From assembly GCF_008831285.2 (NCBI RefSeq), contig NC_045141.1, positions 10,216,106 to 10,280,105 of the forward strand: a DNA stretch of 64,000 nucleotides, in the 5' to 3' direction. The notes under the pieces are model-generated. The model was not told where the DNA came from and ran no database searches. It was given only the letters and a program-made list of their open reading frames with translations. The translations under genes and the position numbers were made by a program. Shown piece after piece: positions 43,305 to 53,665 of the stretch (the stretch's first letter is position 1; each line of letters begins with the position of its first letter). This DNA is from Nymphaea colorata (Eukaryota; Streptophyta; Magnoliopsida; Nymphaeales; Nymphaeaceae).

Positions 43305-44475
43305 AGTTTAACACTATGAGAGAGAGAAATAAATATTTTAAGAGAAAAATCAAAGAGAGAGAGAGAGAGATCAATAAAAGAGAAAAAATTAAGAGAGAAA
43401 TAATAGAGAAAGAAAGAGTTATCGAAGTGAGAGAGATTAACAAAAGAGAGAAAAATCGTTTAAAAGAGAAATCAGAGTGAGAGAGAGATATATATATATA
43501 TATATAAATTGAAGAGATAAAGAGGGAGCAGAAACACTAATAAAAGGAAGAGAAAGATATTTTAAAAGAAAAATTAAAGAGAGAGAGAGAGAGGAATATA
43601 GATTTCAAGAGAGAAATCAGAAAGAGATTAATAAAAGAGAGCAAAGAAAGATTCCAAGAAAGAAATTGAAGAGAGAGATATCAATAAAAGATAGAAAAAG
43701 AGATATTTTCAGAGAAATCAAAAAGTGAGAGAAGAGAGTGAAAAAGAAGAGAGAGAGAGAGAGAAATAAAAAGAGAAAGAGAGGTTAATAAAAGAGAAAG
43801 AAAGATTTTAAGAGAGAAATCAAATAAAGAAAGAGAAAAGGAGAGAGAAATAAAGGAGAGAGAAATAAAAAAGAGAGAGAAAGAGAGAGGAATAAAAATT
43901 AATAAAAGAGAGAAAAATGGATTTTAAGAAAGACATCAAAGAAAGATATGTGTTTGTGTGTGTGTATGTATATATATGTATATAAATGAAAAAGAGATTT
44001 TAAGAGAGAAATCAAAGAGAGAAGAAGAGAGAAATCTAAGAGGGAGAAATTAATGAAGTAGAAAAATAAGAGATTTTAAGAGAAAAATCATAAAGAGAGA
44101 TACATGGATAAATAAAAGATAGAGATGGAGACATTTTAAGAGAGATATTGCATGGAGATAGAAGAGAGAGGAAAAAGAGTGATCCAAGAAAAGGAGATAG
44201 CAATTAATAAAAGAGGGAGAAAAAGAGATTTTAGGAGAGATGGAAGAAAGAGAGCTAGAGATTAACAAAAGAAAAGGAAAAAAATATTTTAAAAGAGTAA
44301 TTGGAGAGAGAGAGAGAGTATGTCTTGAATAATGGAGAGGGAAATAGAGATTTTAGTTGAGGAAATAAAGTCAAAGAGAAAGAGCAGAAGAGAGAGATAT
44401 CAAGCGGAGAGAAGAAGATTAATAAAAGAGGAAGAAAAAATAAAGAGAGGGGGAAAGAGATCGAAGAGAGAGTGT
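43305..44475. repeat. About 1150-bp polypurine array on the plus strand
   Basis: Nearly pure A/G tracts with recurring GAGAGAAATCAAAGAGAGAG, ATTAATAAAAGAGAGAAAGA and TTTTAAGAGAGAAATC modules. These are the reverse complement of the modules in the array at 41095-41905. Internal TATATA and TGTGTGTATA SSRs lie near 43485 and 43945-43985. Confidence 0.93.
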
Positions 44476-45247
44476 GACCGCGGCCCTAGGCTGGCCTTAG
44501 CTGGATTGTTCAATGCTGGTCAGGCTCTTTGACAGGGCATGCCAGTATCAAGTATCAAGACTCTGGCCTGGTGTGCGGAGAAGGACGACAGGCGAGGATG
44601 ATGCAGATGGGGAGCGCTCGACATAAGATGGATCAACTGGGCTGAGGCACCAGCTCGACAAGGGCAAGGTGGCCTAGCCATGCCTAGTACGAGCCGGGCA
44701 TGGCCGTATCAAAGTCTTCGACAAGACAGCCTGTAGGCCGAGGCCTCAGCCTACCAGCAAGGGACCGGTGGTAGTGGGCAAGTTGCTGGTGTCAGGTGGC
44801 TGGCAGTAGATTACCACAGCCATGACTGATGGTTGTTAGGCCTGGTGGAAGCTAAAGGAGGGTCCATAAGAGGATGGTCTAGAGAGAGAGAGAGAGAGAC
44901 ACGAGGGTGGGGAGGTAGTGGCCGGTAAGCATAGGGCCAATGTTGGTGTGTGTGTGTCGGAGTGCCAAGTAGCAACCAACTTACTACTTGCTGTTGACTT
45001 CTCGTTCACTGGCGGTTGAACTTGTCTTCTCCAATGGGTTCTAGAAGAAGGTCTTCCTCAGAAGACGAGGCTACTACTGGTAATGGACTGTGCGCTGTTG
45101 AGCAGGCATGGCTTGGGTGAGGAATGATGTGCACTGCAGAGGAGCTTGCAGTGGTCGGCGGTAAGGAAATAGACAAACAATGACTGCCATTTTTCAGAGG
45201 CTGGTGGTAGAGTCCAACTTTGGGTGTAAATCTTGATGAAAGGATTT

Positions 45248-45248
<1 letters not shown>
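44476..45248. other. Mixed-composition intergenic sequence, no gene recognised
   Basis: More GC-rich than its surroundings, with GCCGAGGCCTCAGCC-like segments and GA and TG microsatellites near 44881-44900 and 44945-44957. No frame has a recognisable domain. Confidence 0.5.
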
Positions 45249-45330
<82 letters not shown>

Positions 45331-45332
45331 TA
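45249..45332. repeat. (CA)n(TA)n(GA)n compound microsatellite
   Basis: About 30 bp CA, 30 bp TA and 20 bp GA follow each other without a break. The 132-codon minus-strand frame over it is an SSR artefact. Confidence 0.97.
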
Positions 45333-45522
45333 AATAAAGATGAGATAACAAATAAGTATGAGGTAATGTGTATGAGATAACAAATAGATGTAAGATAATA
45401 ACAAATGTATAAGATAATGCTAAACATAAGTATGAGATAACAAAAGATTTATGAGATAATGAGATAACATTAAATATAAATATGAGATAATAAAATAGTT
45501 ATGAGATAACACTATGAGCGGG
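45333..45522. repeat. Degenerate minisatellite, ATGAGATAACAAA type
   Basis: About nine copies of (T)ATGAGATAA(C/T)A at irregular 17-30 bp spacing. They follow the compound microsatellite directly. Confidence 0.8.
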
Positions 45523-47235
45523 ACAAAAAAACGGAGATGCTTTTTTATCGTTAGAGGTGTACATTGGTCATAACGATATGTATATATGGACTCACAAATT
45601 TTATCTTTATCAAATCCCCAAATCTTCTTTTTGATATTTTCTTTTTTGTTTCTATAAAAAAGTTCCCTTTTCTATTAACATATGTCTTTTTTCTTATTAT
45701 TAAAATGACACATGAAAATTCATTCTCTGGGCAACGTATATAATCAGTTCCAGTGTCAAAGGTGGACAAGTGGGAGAGAGAGAGAGAGAGAGAGACATGG
45801 GGGTTGGCTTACCTAGAGATGGTCGACCAATACAAAAGCAAAATTGAGAGCAATGGCAGGGGCGGTATTAAAGGCATAATCTCCAACAGGATGTTTGCAA
45901 GCCAATGGTGGCTTTCTTTCTTTCTTTTCTTTTTTCCTTTTTATTTTTATGTCAAGTGGTTGTGTATAGGCCTTCTTTTGCAATTTTGTAAAAGTTGCTG
46001 CTGAAGGTAGTTTGGTCCTCTTCATATACACAATCTGTAAAATTAATGTAGCGGCCCCAAAAAGTTGATGTTTTTGGAATGAAGAAAAGGTTGGGGCGTG
46101 TCGGCAGAGGATGGTCACTTAATTTGCTGTTCTTGTTAATGGCACTGATAAGATGCTTGTATACATTTTTAAAATTCTCATTACACTTTTTTTTTACATT
46201 ATGGTGAATGAAAGAAGATTTTATATGGTTGTTCTGGGCGTGTGTTTCATGTGGGCATCAGGTACCTTGAGGAGATAAACATGGAGCTGGTTCTTGATGT
46301 GACTATTGCTAACGAATGAGCAGACGAGATGACTATTTCTCTTTCAAGAATTGACTCAGGTTTGCAAACTTTTTTTTTTCTTTTTTCAAAAGTAGTAAGA
46401 CACTGGAGATGATGCATTCTCAATTGTGAAGAGGTCTGCTCCTGTCATATCTATAAGAAAGACTATCAGTGCATATATCTTGGACGATTACTCTTTGAAT
46501 AATTCAAGCTCAAAACTTACTGATTTTTGTAATTATTCCAGTGAAAAAAGTACTGGAATGAATGAATGCAAGCTCAGATGAACAGTTGACGTCTAAATTA
46601 TTAGAGCATGATATAAGGCAATGCCATTAATTTTTGTGCGCCGGCAGTTTATGGCTGTGCTGGAGATGCCATTCGTACGGACATCCTTGCCATCTTCTCA
46701 ACAAAAAAATGGTGGACTCTTTTTTGTTTGTTTTACATACTTTTTCTTGAATCAAGAGTAAATTAGAAAGGGTATGAGTCTTTTGCCATAAACTTGAGGC
46801 AGTGGCTCAAGTCTTGTTAGTTGCAGGAGGTTTGAGGTCACATCCTTAGGATATTATGTCCATTTTTCAGACTCTTATATGGGAGGTCTAGTTAGCCTAC
46901 TTGGTTCTCGCACTTTATCTTTTTTCTTGGTGCAGTTGATAAGAGTTTCAGGTAAGTCACATTGATACTTTAGTAAGGTCCTTGTATTTATGTCGCTCTA
47001 CTTAAAGTGGGTACTTGAACACGGTTAGGGTGGTGATCTTTGTTTTTACTAGTTGTTTTTTCATGGGGCAAACAAAAAGATCATTTATTTTATACTACGT
47101 GTATTGTACATGTATTATATATGTATGCCCACTTTCAGAAGCCTGATTCTTGGATTGCACTTTGCACCCTGCTTGGTTTCTCATGCAACTCTTTCTTGTG
47201 AATGATCACTGTAGCATGGAGGGACTTTGGTTAGT
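45523..47235. other. Intergenic sequence; short SSRs and a possible SINE remnant
   Basis: A GA microsatellite lies at 45774-45797. Near 46795-46935 GCAGTGGCTCAAGTC and GGAGGTTTGAGGTCACATCC followed by a T-rich end vaguely resemble the A and B boxes of a tRNA-derived SINE; this is weak. No coding gene or RNA gene is recognised in the remainder. Confidence 0.4.
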
Positions 47236-47237
47236 TG

Positions 47238-47376
47238 TTCTCTCTCTCTCTCTCTCTCACTCTCTTTGTGTGTGAGTATAAATAAATATATATGTATATA
47301 CATAGGTATATATATTAATATATATATATATATATACATAGGTATATACATAAATAAATATATATATGTATATAAT
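47238..47376. repeat. TC and TATATACATA microsatellite cluster
   Basis: A (TC)n tract followed by interrupted TA/ATACATAGG repeats over about 130 bp. Confidence 0.95.
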
Positions 47377-47869
47377 TTATTTTTTTTCCTAGCAATCACA
47401 TGTAAGGATCAGTATTTCTAGGTCTTGTGGTTGTCTCTTGGGTGGGTGCTGGGAGGTGGCTTCTCTTCATTGCGATGGCTGTTGTTGGTAAATGAGCAAA
47501 ACGTTGAGCAAGGTCTTGGTTAAAGGCAAGCAGTTTAATGTTCTTGCTAGAAATTAATGTTGAAAAAAAAAACTATAAAGAGATTGTTCTTACTATCAAA
47601 TAGTAGACAAAACAGACATCACAAACATAAAAGACTGTACAAGATTCAAATATTGGATGGAACATACAGAATGGACAGAGCATAAATCAAACAGAACAAG
47701 CAGGACAGACAAGACAAATAATAAAAAGAAAAGGAACTTGATGTTCTGTTGCTGAAGCCATCAAATAGTGGGCAAAAAACACCAATAACGTGATGGAAGT
47801 GTGGTAGACAGGACGTCCAGTCCGTTCTGTCGAGTGAAACAGTTATCAAACAACCTCTTAAAATGCACA
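47377..47869. other. Intergenic sequence with a CAGACA/AGACAAAACAG-rich tract
   Basis: Bases 47600-47720 hold loosely repeated ACAGA(C/A)A motifs. Nothing else is recognised. Confidence 0.5.
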
Positions 47870-48200
47870 CTTAGGCACACTTACTAGCTAAGTATGCAAG
47901 AAAGAAGCCAATTTGTAGCTATTGGCATTTCTTACATAGGGAACTGAATCCCCACCTCTCCCATTTAGTTGAAGTAACTTCAATATATGATGCCATGAAC
48001 ACTTCTGGGAAAGAGACCAACCTTGAAAGAATGACAATTCAGCATGACTTGGCAGTTTATGACTGATTCAAAGGATTTAATTAAAAAAATTTGTTGAATT
48101 TTGGAGGCTATTGAATCAGCAATTGCATTTGATTCGAATCAGCTGATTCAGGCCGATTCAAGTGGACAGTATCAAGATGGTGAGGGAAAATGACAATGGT
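47870..48200. repeat. NLR downstream-flank duplicate (matches 57335-57640)
   Basis: TATGCAAGAAAGAAGCCAA, CTTACATAGG, CCACCTC(T)CC and the GATTCAAAGGATTTAATT / TTGAATCAGC segments match the NLR-3 downstream flank in order and orientation. It belongs to the fourth, truncated block. Confidence 0.8.
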
Positions 48201-48780
48201 TGACGTGAAGGAGACATGCATAGTGTGCACAGGGGTGTATAATGATCAAAATACTCTTAAAAGGAGTGAAACTGTTTTCATGCAGACCTCTATGCATGCA
48301 CAGGAGTGTGTAATGACCAAACTATCACTAATAAAATGAAAAAGTGAACGTCTTAAAAAGGATAAAAAGGAGATTATAAAAAAGTAAAAAGACTAAAAAG
48401 TAATTTCATTATAAAAAATTTCTAAAATACCCCCACCCTCTCTCTTTTGTGGGATTGCATATTTGTTGCATGTACAAAGTAGTGAAAAAAAGTTAAAAAT
48501 TTTTTATAATAAATGTACTTTTTAGTATTTTTACAAGGATAAAAGAGAAATGAAAAAGTTAAAAAGTGTAAAAAGTAGATTTCTTTATTAAAAAAGTTCC
48601 TAAAATACCTCAACCCTACATTTGTTGGTGAGGCTGGATGGAAGGGAGAGGGCAAGGATGTGAGAGAGAGAGAGGGAGAGAGAGAGCAATCAAAGGGGCG
48701 ATGTTTGTCTCTCTCCCTCCTCGACGCTCTGCTTGTTATTTCCAGTGTTTCAGACTTAAACGGTAGCAACCTATTGATTT
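48201..48780. other. AT-rich spacer with a diverged tandem duplication
   Basis: Two related segments (about 48365-48440 and 48535-48615) share AAAAGT(T)AAAAAG, ATTTCTTTATTA-like and CTAAAATACC(C)CAACC motifs. A GA tract lies at 48661-48686. It separates the flank and LRR parts of the fourth NLR block. Confidence 0.6.
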
Positions 48781-49262
48781 TTTATGCATTCTCTCAACAT
48801 TGGGAGCCAGAAACCGTGACATGAAAAATTTACAAGACTGAATCAAACGAAAGAGAGAAGACAACGAAATGCAAAAGATTCATATTTAACCAAGAAAAGA
48901 AGAAGTTACAATCTGTCACCCATTTTAAAAAGCACACACATTTCAGATAATAAACCCCAACATGTGCTAATTATTAACTTTTCACGAGATGGTCGAGTGC
49001 AGGACATCTGAAAATTCCCAACATGCTTTGAGAGACAGGCGATCTGTTCCTTTCCATCCGTCGGACATGTTCTTCCTGTTAGACCTGGACACCTCCAATG
49101 GCTTGAGAGCAGACATGTCAACTACTGGCTGGAGGCTGCCACAGTTTTTCACCTTCAATGACTTGAAAGCAGCATGTCAGATAATTGCTGAAGCCCGCTA
49201 CAATCTTTCACCTCAAACGACTCCAAGGCAGGCATGTTAGCGATAGTCTTTAGTCTATTAAA
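48781..49262 (-). pseudogene. NLR-4 relic: 3' flank and last LRRs only
   Basis: Bases 48840-48945 match the flank just downstream of the NLR-3 stop (ATATTTAACCAA, TTACAATCTGTCACC). On the minus strand 49262-48960 encodes broken LRR pieces: NMPALESFEVKDCSGLQQLS, QIACLSK and CPTDGKEQ-like remnants, matching the ANMPALESL and DAQQQIACLSKL parts of NLR-2 and NLR-3. An internal repeat with CAATGACTTGAAAGCAG-like units occurs. Everything upstream (NB-ARC and CC) is missing. Confidence 0.75.
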
Positions 49263-49299
49263 TTCAGACCTTTAAAATTAGTGATAAACAGCATTTTAA

Positions 49300-49465
49300 A
49301 CAAAATATGGACCTTCTAATGTGTTTTAAATACTAATTTAATGTAAATCATGTTTTAGGTGAAGTTATTTTTGTAAAGAAAGAAAAGATCTTTCTACACT
49401 CAAAATTTTGATGTTATAAGAGCCATTTATATTTTATTACTAAAAAATATTATTAAAACAAAAAA
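49300..49465. repeat. AT-rich dispersed repeat, copy 2
   Basis: Matches 11090-11262: AAATCATGTTTTAG, GTTATTTTTGTAAAG, CAAAATTTTGATGTTATAAG, AAAAATATTATTAA. It lies at the break point of the NLR-4 relic. Confidence 0.65.
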
Positions 49466-49790
49466 AAGCGTTAGCTGACGTTTTTCTCTGCCTTGACAAA
49501 TCAACCATGGCAGTTTAGAAATGTCACTTTAAGCTGCAGTTAAAAAATAAATAAATCAACGTCATGCAAATATTTCCGATGGCACATTATGTTTGCTGTA
49601 AAAGGCATGTATTGTGGAAAATGTAAATAAAAAGGGAATCACCCACTCTACTGTCAATAGTGTTCTATGGTGCACTTTTTTTTCCCCACCAAAATGATTT
49701 CTAAAGACCTGTATTATTGTAGCACCTCTAGCTATGAGTCAAAGAGGGCTTGATTTGTTCATTCATTTTTTCTTTCTTTCTGTTTTTTTT
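49466..49790. other. Intergenic sequence, nothing recognised
   Basis: AT-rich, no convincing frame or repeat. Confidence 0.5.
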
Positions 49791-49794
49791 TTAG

Positions 49795-50165
49795 GGCAAG
49801 GGGTCAGCCGGGTGGTTTTTTTTTTAAGCTTGGGCATTGGGTCAGGCCACCGGTGGGTACTCGGTACACAGCCCGACTCAGGCCCGGGCCCTGGCTTGGA
49901 AAAAAGGTCACCGGGCCAGACAGAAATATTATGGGCTGGCCCGACTGGGCCCAATAAGCTTGGGTGGGCCCGATAACAGCTTTCTAATATATATTTTATA
50001 TATAATCATACTATTTACTACGATTTTTAATATTTATATATTATTCTATAAAAATATATATATTTTATTAATTTAATCGGGCAAGGCTCAGTCATGGGTT
50101 TCGGGCCGGCCCGAGCCCGATTTCTTATTGGGCCAGGCCGGCCTGATACCCGGGCTTAGGTTTTT
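49795..50165. mobile_element. Probable non-autonomous DNA element with GGGCCGGCCCGA-type repeats
   Basis: GC-rich arms (49820-49980 and 50080-50160) built of degenerate CGGGCC(C/A)GGCCCGA motifs surround an AT-rich centre of about 100 bp. The arms are mutually inverted. This is the layout of the other repeat-bodied hAT-like elements here, but no clean TIR or 8-bp duplication is seen. Confidence 0.5.
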
Positions 50166-50837
50166 TTTTTCCTTTTTTTGTACCTGAAGAACAGTTTGAT
50201 CATTTCATTTAACACAAAACCTAGAAAATTAATGTAGGGTCCATAAAGCAGATGTATATGGGGGAGGAGAAGAGGTCCATAAAGTATTGGCATATACTTT
50301 GGAAATGATCTGAAATAGCTATGCAACATGACAAGTATGGCAGGGCGTCAGCATGTTGTCGGCTGGACCCAAAAAAATTGTATATATATATATATATTAC
50401 AGTCAAATCAGGTCAGGTTACATAGTGTTATGACCTCAAATTTTTGAAAAAATACTGTATTTGGATTTAATCCTAGGTCCAAAACAAATTTGCAGCTATT
50501 CAATATAAAATGAATTTTTAAACCCAAGTTCACATCCAAATCAAGCATTTCAAACCCATAATTCGAATTGCATTTCGTGCGACCACGGACCTTCCCTTTG
50601 TTTTAAGGTGTCATTCTCATGCCAAAACATGTTTTTAAACCCAAGTCGCATGCTCGAATGGGTCGACAGCCGATTAAACCAAAATCAGATTTGGAGCGAG
50701 TTTGGAGTCGCTCAAAATGGAATCGACCACCCATTTGTAACAAAAAAGAACCATTTTAATAACAAAATAATAATTTTATTTTTATAAACAGTCCTTTTTT
50801 ACTTTATATCATTTTATTAAATTTAAATTTAAAACAA

Positions 50838-50985
50838 CTAGCGAGCCGCGCAACGCGCGACGTGCTGTCGCACGTGACAGTGAGCTTGCGCGACCACGTG
50901 CTTGGGTGGCCATGCAGCACGCGTGACAGCACGACATTCGTGGGCATGCGCGTTGCTGCACGCGTGTGCTGCCAAGGCACTTAGC
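50838..50985. promoter_or_regulatory. CpG-rich block in the U3 of solo LTR 1
   Basis: Dense GCGCGACGTGC / CACGCGTG motifs in otherwise AT-rich LTR sequence, about 200-340 bp before the TATA box. Solo LTR 2 has a related block at 54090-54235. Short inverted repeats are frequent. A regulatory role is inferred from position only. Confidence 0.6.
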
Positions 50986-51160
50986 CACTGTTTTTTCTTC
51001 AAAAATTGACGTTTAGAGGGCGATTTTGAGCGTTTTAATTGGGAATAGCTTTCCCTACACCTCAAAAATGAATTTTCAGGCATAGTAGCCAATCATACTT
51101 AAACAAAACCTATTCAAAATTATTTGAAAATTTTATAAAAATCTGAAAAACTTGAAATTT

Positions 51161-51190
51161 GAGTTTTGGCTCCACAACTCTCTATAAATA
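51161..51190 (+). promoter_or_regulatory. Core promoter of solo LTR 1: dyad plus TATA box
   Basis: GAGTTTTGG-CT-CCACAACTC (one mismatch from a perfect inverted repeat) ends two bases before TATAAATA. The same arrangement with the same spacing occurs at 40996-41025 and 54431-54459. Confidence 0.75.
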
Positions 51191-51439
51191 CGCTCATTTT
51201 CACCCTCTCAAGCAAGGAGCTAGCCCTTGGAGAAACTCTACTGCATTTGAAGACTTAGAGTTCTCCCAAGCTCTCTTCCTCCATTTTCCCTCTTCTTCTC
51301 CTCAATCTTCTTCTTCTTCTCCAACTTGGAGCAAACTACAATAACTTCAACGGAGCACGAAGATCTCTTGGAGGCCTCTTCTTCATCACCTTGAAGCTCT
51401 ATTCAAGGCGAGTCTAAGATCAATCCAAGCAAGGGTGAT

Positions 51440-52000
51440 CATTTTCTTTTCAAAATCATTCTCATAAGAGATATGTAACCAACATCCCATTTCATTCTTT
51501 CTATTTTCTTCCCTTCTACATCTCCCCATGGCCATACAAGATAGCTCTAAAATCTCTTAGAGTGAAGAGGCTATCATTGAGTGCATCAGGAGCCTGAGAA
51601 GGCGAAGTGACATTCCATTTTATGATTCAATTATGCTATTTTTTTTCTTGAATACAATCTTGTTTTGCTTCTATCATTTTCCTCTCCTCTTCCTCTCCTC
51701 ACAGCCATATGAGATAGCACTCCATCTCTATTTTAAAGTCAACAGACTATGCTTGAGTGCATCAGGAGCATGAGAAGAGGAGATGATATTTCATTTTATG
51801 ATTGCAACATGTTCTATCTCTTCTTGAATGTAGCCTTGTTTTGGTTCCTTATTTTCTCTCCTGCTCATCTCCCCATGGCCATATAAGATGGTTCTCAATC
51901 TCTATCTTAGAGTCAAGAGACTATGCTCGAGTACACCGGGAGTATGAGAAGATGAGATGATCTTTCATTTTATGGTTGAATCATGCTCTTTCTCTTTTCT
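51440..52000. repeat. 173-bp tandem repeat inside solo LTR 1
   Basis: About 2.8 units with GCCATA(C/T)(A)AGAT at 51531, 51704 and 51878, each followed by GAGTGCATC(A)GGAG-type and TTTCATTTTATGATT segments. Solo LTR 2 has one unit (around 54770), which accounts for most of the 331-bp length difference. Confidence 0.85.
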
Positions 52001-53613
52001 TAAATATTGCTTTCATTTTATCCATGCATAGTTGTTTGATTTTTCATTTATATATGAATGCACTGTGAAAATGAGAGTATGATTTGGGATTTCCTCCTTA
52101 TTCTATGTGAAATTTTGAGGTTGGGACTTATCCAATGCGGGGAGAACCCTCACAAATATGTACATGCTAAAAATGCATCTTCATGTTATTACATTTAGTT
52201 TTCTTCTTAATCAGCCAATTAGGAACCTTAATGAGTGCCTCGTTATGTTGCTTATTTTTCTTCTATACCCAATGGTGGAAGAAATATATCTCTTGTAACA
52301 AACCAAATAGTAACATTCTATGGTTATATATAAATCCTATTTAAAAAAATATTTTTGAAAGCAAATACCCACTCTAATGTGGCTTTGGAGACTTAGCTTA
52401 GGTTCATACATGAGCCCAAGCTCCCTTCCAGCCTACATCAAACTTGAAGTCGGTTGTTTTAAGTTATTTCTTCATTTCTAATCTCATGAAGGCAGATATG
52501 TATATACATGTTATATACATATATGTGCATATGATGATTCCTTCATCCGTCTCTCTCTATGTTTCCACATTTTAATTTACAAATTTTCATCTACATATTC
52601 TACTTTTCTCTCTCTAGAACCTTTTGTTTGTCTCTTCAAGATAAATATCTTCTCCTACAAATTTCTTATATAAATATATAAATATATATATATATATATT
52701 TCTCTTTTTATTCCCCTCTCTATTTAAGTTAGAATTTTATTTTCAAAATCTTATACAAATATGTATACATACATATAGAGAATATATATCTCCTCCTATT
52801 TCAAAATCTTCAATCTAGTGATCTTTGAAGTTTTTTTCTCTCCCTCTCTTTCTTTTTATAAAGAATATTGCATCTCTTTCATTCCTTTAAACATTTTCCC
52901 ATGGTCTTTTATTTACCGACTTCATCAAGACCAAAACTCAAGTAATGACCCAATATTGGATTCATGCTTGATGGTCTACAACCCCAATTCATTTTCAAAA
53001 TTTTTTTCTTCTTATATATGATAGTTATAAAAAAAATCTTAGATGAATATTATGGTAGGAATGAATGATTTTCCTTTTCAATCATATAGGATCAATGCAT
53101 TTATGCATTCACACTCACTTAATACCACTTATGATCACAAGCACCTCCCCAAAATAATTTAAGCAATATGAGATGAAGCTTTAGCTAGGTAGTAACCGAA
53201 TTAGAGCAAAATCTCAAGCCTACTTAAAGTCTTAAGAGAACACTAAAGTGATTTGAAAATGATTTCTCAAGCTTTCCAAATAATATTTACAAAGATTTCT
53301 CAATTCTAGTTTTTCCCAAAATATTTCAGGTTCTCAAGTAATTCTTCAAGAACCTTTTTGAAAGTTTGAAACATCAAACTTTCAATATTTTTCTACACCG
53401 CATATAGAAAGAGATGTTCAATACAAAATGACATGCATCAATAATAGACATAGTCCTTGGATTGATTACCCTTGGTAAAGGTGCCGAAAACGGTCGATCC
53501 TCATACGGGTGAGTCCCTTTCTCTCACATTTTCAGAACAAAACTCATTTTTCTAGAGCACTCCAAAAACCAAAAACCAAAAAGCACCAAAATTTTGGGGA
53601 AGCAAACACATAG

Positions 53614-53660
53614 GTTCTTTTATTTTAATTTCATTACTCTCAAGCCAACCTGCACCAAAC
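53614..53660. other. 47 bp of NLR-3 flank between the two target-site duplications
   Basis: TTAATTTCATTACT, AAGCCAA and GCACCAAAC match 12948-12998 in the NLR-2 flank, showing that the two LTRs are independent insertions and not LTRs of one element. Confidence 0.9.
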
Positions 53661-53665
53661 ATGGG

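Larger units (their letters stand above)
50426..53608 (+). mobile_element. Solo LTR 1 of a long-LTR retrotransposon family (3183 bp)
   Basis: Starts TGTTATGACC, ends AAGCAAACA, flanked by a perfect target duplication CATAG (50421-50425, 53609-53613). No internal region, primer site or polypurine tract is present, so it is the product of LTR-LTR recombination. Inside: a CpG-rich stretch (50838-50980), a near-palindrome at 51161-51180, TATAAATA at 51183-51190, and nearly three copies of a 173-bp repeat (51440-52000). It aligns end to end with solo LTR 2. The strand is taken from the TATA box. No coding capacity is seen. Confidence 0.9.

Noticed and set aside
41095-44475. CRISPR array or centromeric satellite for the pyrimidine and purine arrays
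   Set aside because: There are no regular spacers or fixed period; modules are of variable length and the context is a plant genome with LTR fragments.
45006-45427. 132- and 77-codon minus-strand frames
   Set aside because: Their repetitive YIYIY and CVCVC stretches come from the compound microsatellite.
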